24,257 nt of DNA from JBEEJZ01 sp046046915 (lineage in GTDB: Bacteria; Pseudomonadota; Gammaproteobacteria; Burkholderiales; Burkholderiaceae_C): the NCBI GenBank assembly GCA_046046915.1, contig JBJOIT010000043.1:1-24257 (forward strand), given 5' to 3'. Below are positions 14,245 to 21,864 of the stretch, piece after piece. How positions within the stretch are numbered: position 1 is the stretch's first letter; each line of letters opens with the position of its first letter. The notes under the pieces were generated by a model. That model was given only the letters and a program-made list of their open reading frames with translations, ran no database searches and was not told the DNA's origin. A program made the translations under genes and the position numbers.

Positions 14245-15767
14245 GCCGCCACCCCCATGCCCAGTTCTCGGCTTGCCGCGTTCACATGGGCCTCGGTCAC
14301 TTCGGTTTGGCCCTGGGCCTGCGAGAGCTGCTCGGCCTGGTCGCGCAAGCGCTTGGCCGCAGAAATCTGCACAAGCACCGGCTGGCTTTGCACCACATCG
14401 CGCAGGCGTTGCTGGGCCTGGTCTTGCCAGCTGGCATTAGGGGCAATCACGCCACGCGCCTGTGTGGCCTCCACCTTGTCCATCTCGGTGCCCAATGGCA
14501 GGATGTGGAACAGCGCATCAAACAAGGCGTTGCACACCTCCTGAATCACATACGTCGCACCGCTGTAACCCATGAAGGGCGTGCCGGTATGGCGGCGGAT
14601 GATGGCGCCGGGAAAGGACGCTGGGATGAAGGCTGCGCGCATGGGGCTGCCACCTGAGATCTCGCTCAGGTACATACGCTCGTTGTAGCTGCCGAACATG
14701 ATGAGCGGCGTTTGCGTTTTGACCAGCTCACGCACGGTGGCGTTATCCGTCTTGTTGCCCGCGGTTCGCGAGACGCTGAAACGGCAGGGCAAGCCCATTT
14801 CGTTTTCGAGGAAGTTTTTCAGGCCGCGCGAATAGGTCTCGCCGGCCACCACGGCAAAGCTGGCGGTGGCAAAAAAGTCTTGTGTGACCGAGCGCCACAG
14901 GTCCCACATGGGCTTCAAGGTGGTGTGCTTTTCACGCTCGATAAAGGGCTCAGGATCGAGGTGTAGCAATTCCCCCAACTTACGCAAAAAATTGGTGGTG
15001 CTGTGCAAACCGATGGGCGCTTGCAAATAAGGACGCTCCAGAGCCTCGCACAGCATGCGGCCGAACTCTCGGTACATACAGATGTTCACGTCGGCCTCGA
15101 CCAAGCGTGAGACATCGGCCAAGTGGCTGCCCAAAGGGAAGACCATGTTGACCTCGGCTCCGATACCCTGCACCAGGCGTCTGATCTCTGCCAGGTCGCT
15201 CGCGCTGTTGAAGGTGCCGTAGCAGGGGCCAATGATGTTGACGCGGGGTTTTTCGCCTACGGGGCGGTCTTCGAAGGGCTTGCGCGCAGGCACCCTGCGA
15301 AGGCCATATTCGCTCCACAACCAGTACATGGCACGGTTGGCGCATTGCCACTGGTCTTCGTCGATGGTGCGCGGCAAAAAACGGGCGATATTGGTGCCCT
15401 CGGGCGTGACACCTCCACCGATCATTTCGGCGATAGAACCGGTCACCACCACGGCGGGTAGTTCAGGGTCAAGTGTGGCGTGGGCGCGTTTCATCGCGCC
15501 TTCGGTGCCTTCGCGGCCAAGTTGCTCCTCGGCCAGCCCGGTCACCACGATCGGCAACTCATGCGGCGGCAAGGCGTCGGTGTAGTGCAGCACCGAGGTC
15601 ACGGGCAGGTTTTCGCAGCCCACAGGGCCATCGATCACCACTTGGAGCCCCTTGATGGCAGTGAACACGTACACCGCACCCCAATAACCACCTGCTCGGT
15701 CGTGGTCAAGGATCAGCGGCGACTTCGGTTTGGCCACCGTGCTGAGAGGAGACGTGACTTGGTTCAT
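14241..15767 (-). CDS. bchZ: BchZ, chlorophyllide a reductase subunit Z
   Basis: A 508-residue nitrogenase-like catalytic subunit. With BchY it forms the catalytic component that reduces the C7-C8 bond of ring B, receiving electrons from BchX. Visible features: LILDHDRAGGYWGAVYVF, the GPVGCENLP segment with Cys51 as a likely Fe-S ligand, VVTGLAEEQLGREGTEGA, VVVTGSIAEMIGGG, NIIGPCYGTFNSASD, and the C-terminal GYSGATYVIQEVCNALFDALFHILPLG. Length is typical. ATG 15767 overlaps the bchY stop as ATGA. It precedes the puf operon, as in other purple bacteria; the puf promoter is often located in or near bchZ. Confidence 0.97.
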   Translation of the reverse strand: MNQVTSPLSTVAKPKSPLILDHDRAGGYWGAVYVFTAIKGLQVVIDGPVGCENLPVTSVLHYTDALPPHELPIVVTGLAEEQLGREGTEGAMKRAHATLDPELPAVVVTGSIAEMIGGGVTPEGTNIARFLPRTIDEDQWQCANRAMYWLWSEYGLRRVPARKPFEDRPVGEKPRVNIIGPCYGTFNSASDLAEIRRLVQGIGAEVNMVFPLGSHLADVSRLVEADVNICMYREFGRMLCEALERPYLQAPIGLHSTTNFLRKLGELLHLDPEPFIEREKHTTLKPMWDLWRSVTQDFFATASFAVVAGETYSRGLKNFLENEMGLPCRFSVSRTAGNKTDNATVRELVKTQTPLIMFGSYNERMYLSEISGGSPMRAAFIPASFPGAIIRRHTGTPFMGYSGATYVIQEVCNALFDALFHILPLGTEMDKVEATQARGVIAPNASWQDQAQQRLRDVVQSQPVLVQISAAKRLRDQAEQLSQAQGQTEVTEAHVNAASRELGMGVAA

Positions 15768-17317
15768 GAGCCCATCTCCTCGGCTTTGCGCTTTTTCAGC
15801 AGCTTTTCAATCTGGCGGCGGGTTTCGGCCTTGAACTCGGGCCGATCTTTGGGCACCGATTCCCACACACCTGCGGCGTGGCCGGCACCCACATCACCAA
15901 AGAAAGACTTCATGGCATCGAAGCGGGCCTGGTTGCCCATGGCCGCCTGCACCACCTGCACCAGCGAACCGGCACCTGCCACCCCCATCAAGGGTCGAGC
16001 CGAAATCAGGTTGGTGAAGTACAGAGACGGGACGCTGTTTTGCTTGGCGATTTGCACCACTGGGGTTGTCCCAATGGCCAGCTGCGGCCGGTACTCGTAC
16101 ATGGCGTTGAGGTCTTGCTCCAGCGAGGCGCGCATTTGCACTTGCACGCCTTTGGCTTTGAGCCATTCGATGTCTTGCGCGTTCCAGGGTGTGGACGGGC
16201 AAGCCGAGCCCACGTAACGCAGGTCAGCGCCGCACTCGATGAGCAAACGGCCGACCAGCAACTCGGAGCCTTCGTATCCGCTCAAGGTGATGCGGCCTGA
16301 AATAGGCTTTTGCATCAACAGGCCTCGCATTTGCGTGAGCGCTTGGTTGCGTGCCACATCGATCTGCGCCTGCCCGATACCAGCAGCCTGGCCGATGTGT
16401 TGCAACCAGTCTTGTGTGCCTTCGAGGCCCACCGGCGCCGAACCCACAACGGGGCGGCCTGCGGCCTGAAACTCCCGCACGCTGGCGGTATAGAAAGGAT
16501 GGATGGCGGCGGCCACCGAGCAGTCGAGCGCTGCATACAGCTCGCGCCATTCGCGGGTGGGCACCACGGGGCCAGCGGCCAAGCCCATGGGCGCGAGCAT
16601 CTGACCAATGATCACCGGGTCAGCCGGGAACATCTCGCCCAGCAAGGCCACCGTAGGCTTGTCGCCACGACCAGCACGGGGCGCGGCCACTGGACCACTC
16701 ATGATTTCTTCGCGGGCGTATTTCAACATCGCCCCGGCCAGAACGTCCTTGGCCTCGGCATGGGTAGGAACGCCAAAACCAGGCACGTCGATGCCGATGA
16801 TGCGTACGCCATTGATCTCTTGAGGCAGCAATTGCAGCGGCACACCACTGGCCGTGGGGACGCACAAGTTAATGATGATGACGGTATCGACCTTGGATGG
16901 GTCTGCCTCGGCGTGCACGGCCTCGCGTATGTCCTCAAACAACTTGCCCGTGACCAGCGACTCGGAGTTGAAAGGCACGTAGCCCACGCTGCGGCGCGCG
17001 CCGTAAAAATGCGAGGTGAAGGTCAGGCCATACACACAGCAGGCCGAGCCCGACAAAATAGTGGCGGTGCGCTTCATGCGCAGACCCACTCGCAAGGAGC
17101 CAAATGCCGGGCACATGCTTTGCGGCTGGTCGTGCGGGCCGGCATCCGGCTGGCGCGGGTAGTCGCGGGCATACTGGTCGAGCACTGCCGACTTGCCCGC
17201 CTCTTTGGCTGCAGCCACCATGGCCTCGGTACCGGCATGACAACCCATGCCGTCGCCCTGCAGGCCAGCCGGATTGACAGCTTGAGGGCTCGGAAGGATG
17301 GGTATGGTGCGGGTCAT
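15764..17317 (-). CDS. bchY: BchY, chlorophyllide a reductase subunit Y
   Basis: A 517-residue partner of BchZ in chlorophyllide a reductase. Conserved Cys that may ligate the catalytic-component Fe-S cluster are C26 (GMGCHAG), C69 (SMCPAFGSLR) and C93/C94 (GSACCVYGLTFTSHFYGARR). Other landmarks are VPFNSESLVTGKLFEDIREAVH, IINLCVPTASGVPLQLLP, GIDVPGFGVPTHAEAKD and RYVGSACPSTPW. It starts 36 bases after bchX and ends overlapping bchZ. Long open frames on the opposite strand here (for example 16310-17737) are shadows of this gene and of bchX. Confidence 0.97.
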   Translation of the reverse strand: MTRTIPILPSPQAVNPAGLQGDGMGCHAGTEAMVAAAKEAGKSAVLDQYARDYPRQPDAGPHDQPQSMCPAFGSLRVGLRMKRTATILSGSACCVYGLTFTSHFYGARRSVGYVPFNSESLVTGKLFEDIREAVHAEADPSKVDTVIIINLCVPTASGVPLQLLPQEINGVRIIGIDVPGFGVPTHAEAKDVLAGAMLKYAREEIMSGPVAAPRAGRGDKPTVALLGEMFPADPVIIGQMLAPMGLAAGPVVPTREWRELYAALDCSVAAAIHPFYTASVREFQAAGRPVVGSAPVGLEGTQDWLQHIGQAAGIGQAQIDVARNQALTQMRGLLMQKPISGRITLSGYEGSELLVGRLLIECGADLRYVGSACPSTPWNAQDIEWLKAKGVQVQMRASLEQDLNAMYEYRPQLAIGTTPVVQIAKQNSVPSLYFTNLISARPLMGVAGAGSLVQVVQAAMGNQARFDAMKSFFGDVGAGHAAGVWESVPKDRPEFKAETRRQIEKLLKKRKAEEMGS

Positions 17318-17353
17318 GACTTTTACCTGTTGAGTTGTCTGCAGCAGCGGCGA

Positions 17354-18358
17354 TCAGGCTGCGTCGTAGACCACTTCCAACGAGGGCTTGATGTCTTCGT
17401 GCTTGCCCACCATGTCAAACACAGTGGCAGGCTCGAGCACCACATTGCGTCCGACCACATCGGCGCTGAACAGGCCCAGCAACTGGTCTTGGGTCTGGGG
17501 TTTCGGGCGCATCGGCGGGGCTTCGGCCACGTTCTTGGCCAATTCGGCAAAAAGCGGCCCCCACTCACCATCGGGCCGGCCGATGATTTCGTAACTAGCG
17601 CTCTTGCGACGGATGTCTTCGTTGGCGGGAATGGCTGCCAGCACCGGAATGCCGGCATTGTTGGCAAAGGCCTGGGCTTCACCAGTTCCGTCGTCCTTGT
17701 TGATGACCATGCCTGCCACACCGACGTTGCCACCTAACTTACGGAAGTACTCGACGGCTGAGCACACGTTGTTGGCGACATAAAGGGACTGCAGGTCGTT
17801 GCTGCCCACCACAATGACCTTCTGGCACATGTCACGGGCAATCGGCAGGCCAAAGCCGCCGCACACCACATCGCCCAGAAAATCGAGCAGCACGTAGTCA
17901 AAGCCCCAATCGTGAAAGCCGAGTTTCTCCAGCGTTTCAAAACCGTGGATGATGCCGCGCCCGCCACAGCCGCGACCCACCTCGGGGCCCCCGAGTTCCA
18001 TGGCAAACACACCATCACGCTTGAAACAGACGTCACCAATGCTGACGGCCTGGCCAGACAGCTTCAGGCGCGAAGAGGTTTCGATGATGGTTGGGCAAGC
18101 TTTGCCGCCAAACAACAGACTGGTGGTGTCGCTCTTGGGGTCGCAGCCGATCAGCAGCACTTTTTTGCCCTGCTGCGCCATCATGTAGGAGAGGTTGGCC
18201 AGCGTGAAGCTTTTGCCTATGCCGCCCTTTCCGTAAATGGCAATGATCTGGGTCTCTTTGGTTACTTCTGCGGTGCTGACGGCGTCGGGCTCCACGTCGG
18301 CCTCGCGGCGCAGCACTTCAACAAATTTAATCGGCTGGGCTGTGGTGTCGGTGTTCAT
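17354..18358 (-). CDS. bchX: BchX, chlorophyllide a reductase iron protein
   Basis: A 334-residue NifH-like ATPase that delivers electrons to BchYZ. The P-loop GKGGIGKS is at residues 43-50 (the nitrogenase Fe-protein form), with IGCDPKSDTT after it. Cys131 (GRGCGGRG) and Cys166 (DVVCGGFGLP) are the expected ligands of the 4Fe-4S cluster shared by the homodimer. The N-terminal extension before the P-loop is normal for BchX and separates it from BchL. The start at ATG 18358 is chosen over the TTG at 18373, since GGAG lies 8 bases upstream and the ATG overlaps the bchC stop as ATGA. Confidence 0.97.
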   Translation of the reverse strand: MNTDTTAQPIKFVEVLRREADVEPDAVSTAEVTKETQIIAIYGKGGIGKSFTLANLSYMMAQQGKKVLLIGCDPKSDTTSLLFGGKACPTIIETSSRLKLSGQAVSIGDVCFKRDGVFAMELGGPEVGRGCGGRGIIHGFETLEKLGFHDWGFDYVLLDFLGDVVCGGFGLPIARDMCQKVIVVGSNDLQSLYVANNVCSAVEYFRKLGGNVGVAGMVINKDDGTGEAQAFANNAGIPVLAAIPANEDIRRKSASYEIIGRPDGEWGPLFAELAKNVAEAPPMRPKPQTQDQLLGLFSADVVGRNVVLEPATVFDMVGKHEDIKPSLEVVYDAA

Positions 18359-19308
18359 GCGCTGGCACTCCAATCAAGGATCATCTTGAGACAACTCGCA
18401 TCTCCGAAGGCTGTCTCGTAGGCAGAACCAGCTTGCGTCGATGGCTGGGTGTGGGTGATCAGACCGTCTAAGGACAAGCGGCCGGTGTTGACCAGCTCGT
18501 TAACGGCCAACAAATCAGGGCGCTTCCACTCGGCAGCGATCCGCATGCGCGCTTCACGCATGAAGGCCGGGGCGTAGGCAAATTTCAAGTCTTGTTTGTA
18601 AAAGCCTGCCAGCACCAGCTCACCACCCGGGCGCAAGCGCTGGATTAGGCTGTCGAGTAGGCTGCCATCGCCGCTGACGTCGTAAATGGTGTTGTAGTCC
18701 CGTCGCGCATCGTCTTGTGGCTTCACCACCTCGTAGCCTTCGGCCCCCGCAAAACGTTCGTCCTGGGTTTCCCACACGGTAGGGGCCGGCATGCCAGCGG
18801 CCACGGTCAGGCGGGCCAGCAAACGACCCATGACCCCATGGCCAATGATCAGTTCAGGCGGGGCAAATGGCTCTTGCTGACCGCCGCCAGAGACCGCGTG
18901 ATAAGCGGTGGCGGCCAGCGCCAGAAGCACGGCCTGGGCACCCAGGTGATCTGCCACCGGCACGACTTTTTTCTCGGTCACGACCAGCCGTGAGGCTGCG
19001 CCACCAAACAGACTCTTGACGCCGGTGAAGCAATTCGCCCCAGGCACAAACACGCGTTGACCTGCTTGCACCCCTGAATCGACCGCGCTTCTAACCACAC
19101 GGCCCACCGTCTCGTATCCCGGCACCAGCGGGTAACCCATGCCCGGGAACGGTGGCATGCTGCCGTCCCAAAGCATACGTTCGGTGCCGGTGCTGATGCC
19201 GCTGAACTCGACCTCCACATCCAACTGCCCCGCCTGCAATTGCGGCAGGTCCAGGGCCTGCAGGGACAGGTGCCTGGGACTGTTGAAGACCACGGCTTGA
19301 GATTTCAT
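18355..19308 (-). CDS. bchC: BchC, 3-hydroxyethyl bacteriochlorophyllide a dehydrogenase
   Basis: A 317-residue medium-chain dehydrogenase/reductase family protein that oxidises the 3-hydroxyethyl group to the acetyl group of bacteriochlorophyll a. Landmarks: AVVFNSPRHLSLQALDLP, EFSGISTGTERMLWDGSMPPFPGMGYPLVPGYETVG, VFVPGANCF, and the nucleotide-binding IIGHGVMGRLLARL. The start is placed at ATG 19308, giving MKSQAVVF; the longer start at 19356 would run through the operator region with a Cys/Lys-rich leader unlike the family. The ribosome site is weak (purine-rich AAGAAAAA 7 or more bases upstream). A PpsR-like palindrome at 19338-19355 lies just upstream. Confidence 0.95.
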   Translation of the reverse strand: MKSQAVVFNSPRHLSLQALDLPQLQAGQLDVEVEFSGISTGTERMLWDGSMPPFPGMGYPLVPGYETVGRVVRSAVDSGVQAGQRVFVPGANCFTGVKSLFGGAASRLVVTEKKVVPVADHLGAQAVLLALAATAYHAVSGGGQQEPFAPPELIIGHGVMGRLLARLTVAAGMPAPTVWETQDERFAGAEGYEVVKPQDDARRDYNTIYDVSGDGSLLDSLIQRLRPGGELVLAGFYKQDLKFAYAPAFMREARMRIAAEWKRPDLLAVNELVNTGRLSLDGLITHTQPSTQAGSAYETAFGDASCLKMILDWSASA

Positions 19309-19337
19309 GACTGTATTTTTCTTCTTACATTTACATA

Positions 19338-19355
19338 CGTCAATGCAAATTGACA
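19338..19355 (-). promoter_or_regulatory. PpsR/CrtJ-type operator upstream of bchC
   Basis: On the - strand the 18 bases read TGTCAATTTGCATTGACG, one base off the TGT-N12-ACA consensus of the PpsR/CrtJ repressor and keeping the inner TGTCA...TTGAC symmetry. It lies in the 61-base gap between crtF and bchC, 29 bases before the bchC ATG, as at bchC in Rhodobacter. A second, much poorer candidate (only the TGT half is good) lies exactly 8 bp further upstream at 19364-19381. This suggests a repressible internal promoter for bchCXYZ-puf; a clear -10 box was not identified. Confidence 0.65.
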
Positions 19356-19369
19356 CTATTAGTCAAAAC

Positions 19370-20554
19370 CTAGGGTAAACACTTAGATTTGCGACCCAAA
19401 AGGATGCGGGCGTGGATGGGCATCGCGTTGGGCACCTGCTCAATATGGGTAAACCCCGCCTCCTGCATCATGGTTTGCAACTCCTGCGGCGTTCTAAGGC
19501 GCCCTGCCCCCATGGCCAAAAGGTAAAAGTGAAAGTAGGCATCGACGGCGGCAACAGAATTTCCACCCTGGTCGGTGGCTTGGGCCATGGGCTCGGCCAG
19601 CAAAAGGACTCCACCCAGCGGCAAGGCAGCATGGGCCTTTTGCAATATCTTGCGCACCACCGCATCAGGGTGATCGTGCGCCACACGCACTAGGGTGATC
19701 AGGTCTGCACCCTCTGGCAACGGGTCATCCAGGAAACTACCCGGATGCAGGGTCACCCGCTCAGTCAGACCTTGAGCTTGGAGCCCCTCACGGGCCAGCG
19801 CCAACACCGGCGGGAGATCGAACATTTTGAAACGCAGGTGAGGCGCGTGCGACGCAAGCTCTCCCACAAAACGGCCTACACCAGCCCCTACGTCCAGCAC
19901 ACATCGGTGCTCGTCAAAGTAGTAGGACGAGAGAATCTCTTGGACCACAAAGCCCTGTGAAGCCGCCATCAGCTTGGAATAGCGGGTGAACTTGTCGGGG
20001 TCGGGCGTAGACGGGTCGGGCTGCTCGTGCGCATAGGGCCAGTACTCGGCCATCGCGCCGCTCCAGGCGCTGTGCAGGAATTGAAGTGGGTCCCGCATAT
20101 CCTGATAAAGCAGGTGGTTGTGCTCAATCATCTGGGCGATGCCGTCGTGTTGTGACAAAGGTACCCCTAAGGGACCCAGTCCAAAACGACCTTGACTGCG
20201 GTGCTCCAGCAAACCCAGCGCCACGGCTGAAAGGAGCAAACGCTGCAGAACCGCAGGCGCCAGGCCCGTGTGGCGAGCAAGGTCGGTCAGTGTCGCAGGG
20301 GCCTGACGAAGCACACAAAACAAGTCAAGCCGAACGCAGCCCAGCAACACCTGACTGTGAACAAACCCAGCCATCAATTCAAACAACTTGCGTGTGCGGC
20401 GTCGCGTGAGCCAACGGGTCAAGGGATTTCTAAGCGACCACTTGTAAAGGCCGGGGTGCGCGTACCAGCGCTCCAGACTTGCCTGCCAGCCGTCCTTGAG
20501 CGGGGTGAAAGTGGTGGAGGCCTGCGTAGAAGCTAGATCCAGAGGTTGGGACAT
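19370..20554 (-). CDS. crtF: CrtF, hydroxyneurosporene-O-methyltransferase (demethylspheroidene methyltransferase)
   Basis: A 394-residue SAM-dependent O-methyltransferase that methylates the C1 hydroxyl of acyclic carotenoids. The N-terminal half holds a dimerisation/winged-helix region (FVHSQVLLGCVRLDLF, TDLARHTGLAPAVLQRLL). The SAM motif CVLDVGAGVGRFV is at about residues 218-230, followed by KMFDLPPVLALARE and the LITLVRVAHDHPD segment, then LLLAEPMAQ. These features match plant-type O-methyltransferases and CrtF. ATG 20554 is preceded by AAGGAAG. It lies 51 bases after crtE and just before the bchC operator. Confidence 0.95.
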   Translation of the reverse strand: MSQPLDLASTQASTTFTPLKDGWQASLERWYAHPGLYKWSLRNPLTRWLTRRRTRKLFELMAGFVHSQVLLGCVRLDLFCVLRQAPATLTDLARHTGLAPAVLQRLLLSAVALGLLEHRSQGRFGLGPLGVPLSQHDGIAQMIEHNHLLYQDMRDPLQFLHSAWSGAMAEYWPYAHEQPDPSTPDPDKFTRYSKLMAASQGFVVQEILSSYYFDEHRCVLDVGAGVGRFVGELASHAPHLRFKMFDLPPVLALAREGLQAQGLTERVTLHPGSFLDDPLPEGADLITLVRVAHDHPDAVVRKILQKAHAALPLGGVLLLAEPMAQATDQGGNSVAAVDAYFHFYLLAMGAGRLRTPQELQTMMQEAGFTHIEQVPNAMPIHARILLGRKSKCLP

Positions 20555-20605
20555 GATGCTTCCTTCGCACGTCTAGGGGGAATGGGCAGGTGGTCGGGAC
20601 AGCAG

Positions 20606-21520
20606 TCAATGTGGAGCGCTGATGCGGGCCGCAGACACCATCGGGAGGGTTTTGATAAAGCCTTCGCACGGAACTTTGGGCACCAAGCGTTCCGCCTCAA
20701 GCTGGACCAGCTGCCGCAACATGTCGCGGCAGGAGCACGCAGGGATCGATGCGGTGGCCTGATCCATCAGTTGGTCAAAATAAGCAATGGCTCCGTCCAG
20801 TCCCAAGGCCTGGGCCGAGCTGGGACGAGTGTGTAATGCATCTTGCCCCGATGGTTTGCCCAGCGTTGCAGCGTCGACGATGACATCTCGAATGTCATCC
20901 GCCACCTGATAAGCCTCACCAAGATAAGCACCCAATGGGATCCATGGCTCGGGCTCACACCCGCAGCTGAGGGCCCCGGCACAAGTGGCCGAAACAAACA
21001 AAGCGCCGGTCTTGGAGCGCTGGTATTGGCCCAGGTCGGCGCTGGTCTCGCACTCCCAGGCCTGCCCAGCGACGATGCCATTGGGCAAACCGACGCCCGA
21101 GGTCATGTTGTCCATGAGGTGAATCAGGCGCTCGGGCTGCTGGGCACCCGCCTGTAGCAAGACCCGGTATGCCATGACGATAAGACCATCACCTGCAAGC
21201 AAAGCCAGCGGCTCGCTGAAAGCCTTGTGAACGGTGGGACGGCCACGCCGGGTGTCGGCGTTGTCAAAGACTGGCATGTCGTCGTGCACCAGAGAGGCGC
21301 AATGCATCAATTCAAGCGCGGCGGCGGCCGCATCGGTCAGCTCGGGTGCGTTGTCACCACAGGCAGTAGCCACAGCCATGCACAGCTGCGGACGGATCCT
21401 GGCCCCGCCTGAAAACACGGCATGCTTCATCGCAGCCACCAGTCGGGACGGCGCACCCGCACCAACAGCTTTGTCAAAATGAGTGCTCAAAGCATGCTCA
21501 GCTCGCGTCAACAGACTCAT
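20606..21520 (-). CDS. crtE: CrtE, geranylgeranyl diphosphate synthase
   Basis: A 304-residue polyprenyl synthase that supplies GGPP for both carotenoids and the bacteriochlorophyll tail. The first Asp-rich motif is DDMPVFD at residues 80-86 (DDx4D form), followed by RRGRPTVHKAF; the second is ADDIRDV at about 207-213. VFSGGARIRPQLC near residue 35-47 is the usual substrate-binding Lys/Arg region, here with Arg. AGGTCCC with GGAGG lies directly before ATG 21520. First gene of the long - strand run, behind a promoter covered by three PpsR-type sites. The context with crtF argues for CrtE rather than IspA, although the families are close. Confidence 0.93.
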   Translation of the reverse strand: MSLLTRAEHALSTHFDKAVGAGAPSRLVAAMKHAVFSGGARIRPQLCMAVATACGDNAPELTDAAAAALELMHCASLVHDDMPVFDNADTRRGRPTVHKAFSEPLALLAGDGLIVMAYRVLLQAGAQQPERLIHLMDNMTSGVGLPNGIVAGQAWECETSADLGQYQRSKTGALFVSATCAGALSCGCEPEPWIPLGAYLGEAYQVADDIRDVIVDAATLGKPSGQDALHTRPSSAQALGLDGAIAYFDQLMDQATASIPACSCRDMLRQLVQLEAERLVPKVPCEGFIKTLPMVSAARISAPH

Positions 21521-21542
21521 GGGACCTCCGAAAGGGAAGGCC

Positions 21543-21560
21543 CGTCAACCCACGCTGACA
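21543..21560. promoter_or_regulatory. PpsR/CrtJ-type site 1 of 3 (crtE operator)
   Basis: CGTCAACCCACGCTGACA: one base off TGT-N12-ACA (CGT for TGT), with the TCA...TGA inner symmetry kept. It lies downstream of the predicted crtE transcription start and is separated by exactly 8 bp from the next site. Confidence 0.5.
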
Positions 21561-21568
21561 GGCATGGG

Positions 21569-21586
21569 TGTCAATATAGCTTGATA
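21569..21586. promoter_or_regulatory. PpsR/CrtJ-type site 2 of 3 (crtE operator)
   Basis: TGTCAATATAGCTTGATA: TGT-N12-ATA, one base off consensus. It contains the predicted -10 box of crtE and is separated by exactly 8 bp from sites 1 and 3. Confidence 0.6.
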
Positions 21587-21600
21587 TTTAATACTGTCAA
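21573..21600 (-). promoter_or_regulatory. Candidate sigma70-type promoter for crtE
   Basis: On the - strand, TTGACA (21595-21600) and TATATT (21573-21578) are separated by 16 bp, giving a perfect -35 and a 5/6 -10 box. Transcription would start near 21566, about 45 bases before the crtE ATG. The -35 box lies within the rightmost PpsR-type palindrome and the -10 box within the middle one, so binding of the repressor would block RNA polymerase. Confidence 0.65.
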
Positions 21601-21612
21601 TATTTATTGACA
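21595..21612. promoter_or_regulatory. PpsR/CrtJ-type site 3 of 3 (crtE operator)
   Basis: TGTCAATATTTATTGACA: a perfect TGT-N12-ACA site, and the outer bases form a TGTCAATA...TATTGACA-like palindrome. It contains the predicted -35 box of crtE. It is 24 bases before the start of the divergent small gene at 21637 and could also affect that gene. Confidence 0.75.
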
Positions 21613-21636
21613 CATCGGTAAGAGAAAGTTCAAAGC

Positions 21637-21864
21637 ATGGAAATTTGGATGGAGCTGGGAATTTTTGGCCTGGTGTTCGTGTTTGCCTTTTGGCAAATGC
21701 ACGACGTGCGCAAAGCGCAAGAACACACACGCCAGCAACGGGCGCGCGAAAAAGCCTCGCAAGAGGTCGCTAATGAGACACTTGAGACAGTCCCGAATGA
21801 GAGAACTGAACATGCCCCTAACCCCGGGGGACGGGCGGCAGAGAAAAAAGACTCAGCCGCCTGA
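21637..21864 (+). CDS. Hypothetical 75-residue membrane-anchored protein
   Basis: ATG 21637, stop 21862-21864. The product has a short hydrophobic N-terminal span (about residues 4-19, WMELGIFGLVFVFAFW), then QMHDVRKAQEHTRQQRAREK, a highly charged and probably helical cytoplasmic part, and a low-complexity tail rich in Glu, Pro and Ala. GAGAAAG about 8 bases upstream can serve as ribosome site. It is divergent from crtE across the operator region and converges with the ABC exporter, overlapping its 3' end by 12 bases. I do not recognise a family. It may be a general small membrane protein unrelated to photosynthesis, because the exporter beside it is a housekeeping-type gene. Confidence 0.65.
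   Translation: MEIWMELGIFGLVFVFAFWQMHDVRKAQEHTRQQRAREKASQEVANETLETVPNERTEHAPNPGGRAAEKKDSAA

Noticed and set aside
16310..17737. 475-codon open frame on the + strand
   Set aside because: It lies antisense to bchY and bchX, which have unmistakable family motifs. It is a shadow of high third-position GC, and its product is His/Arg-rich with no family resemblance.
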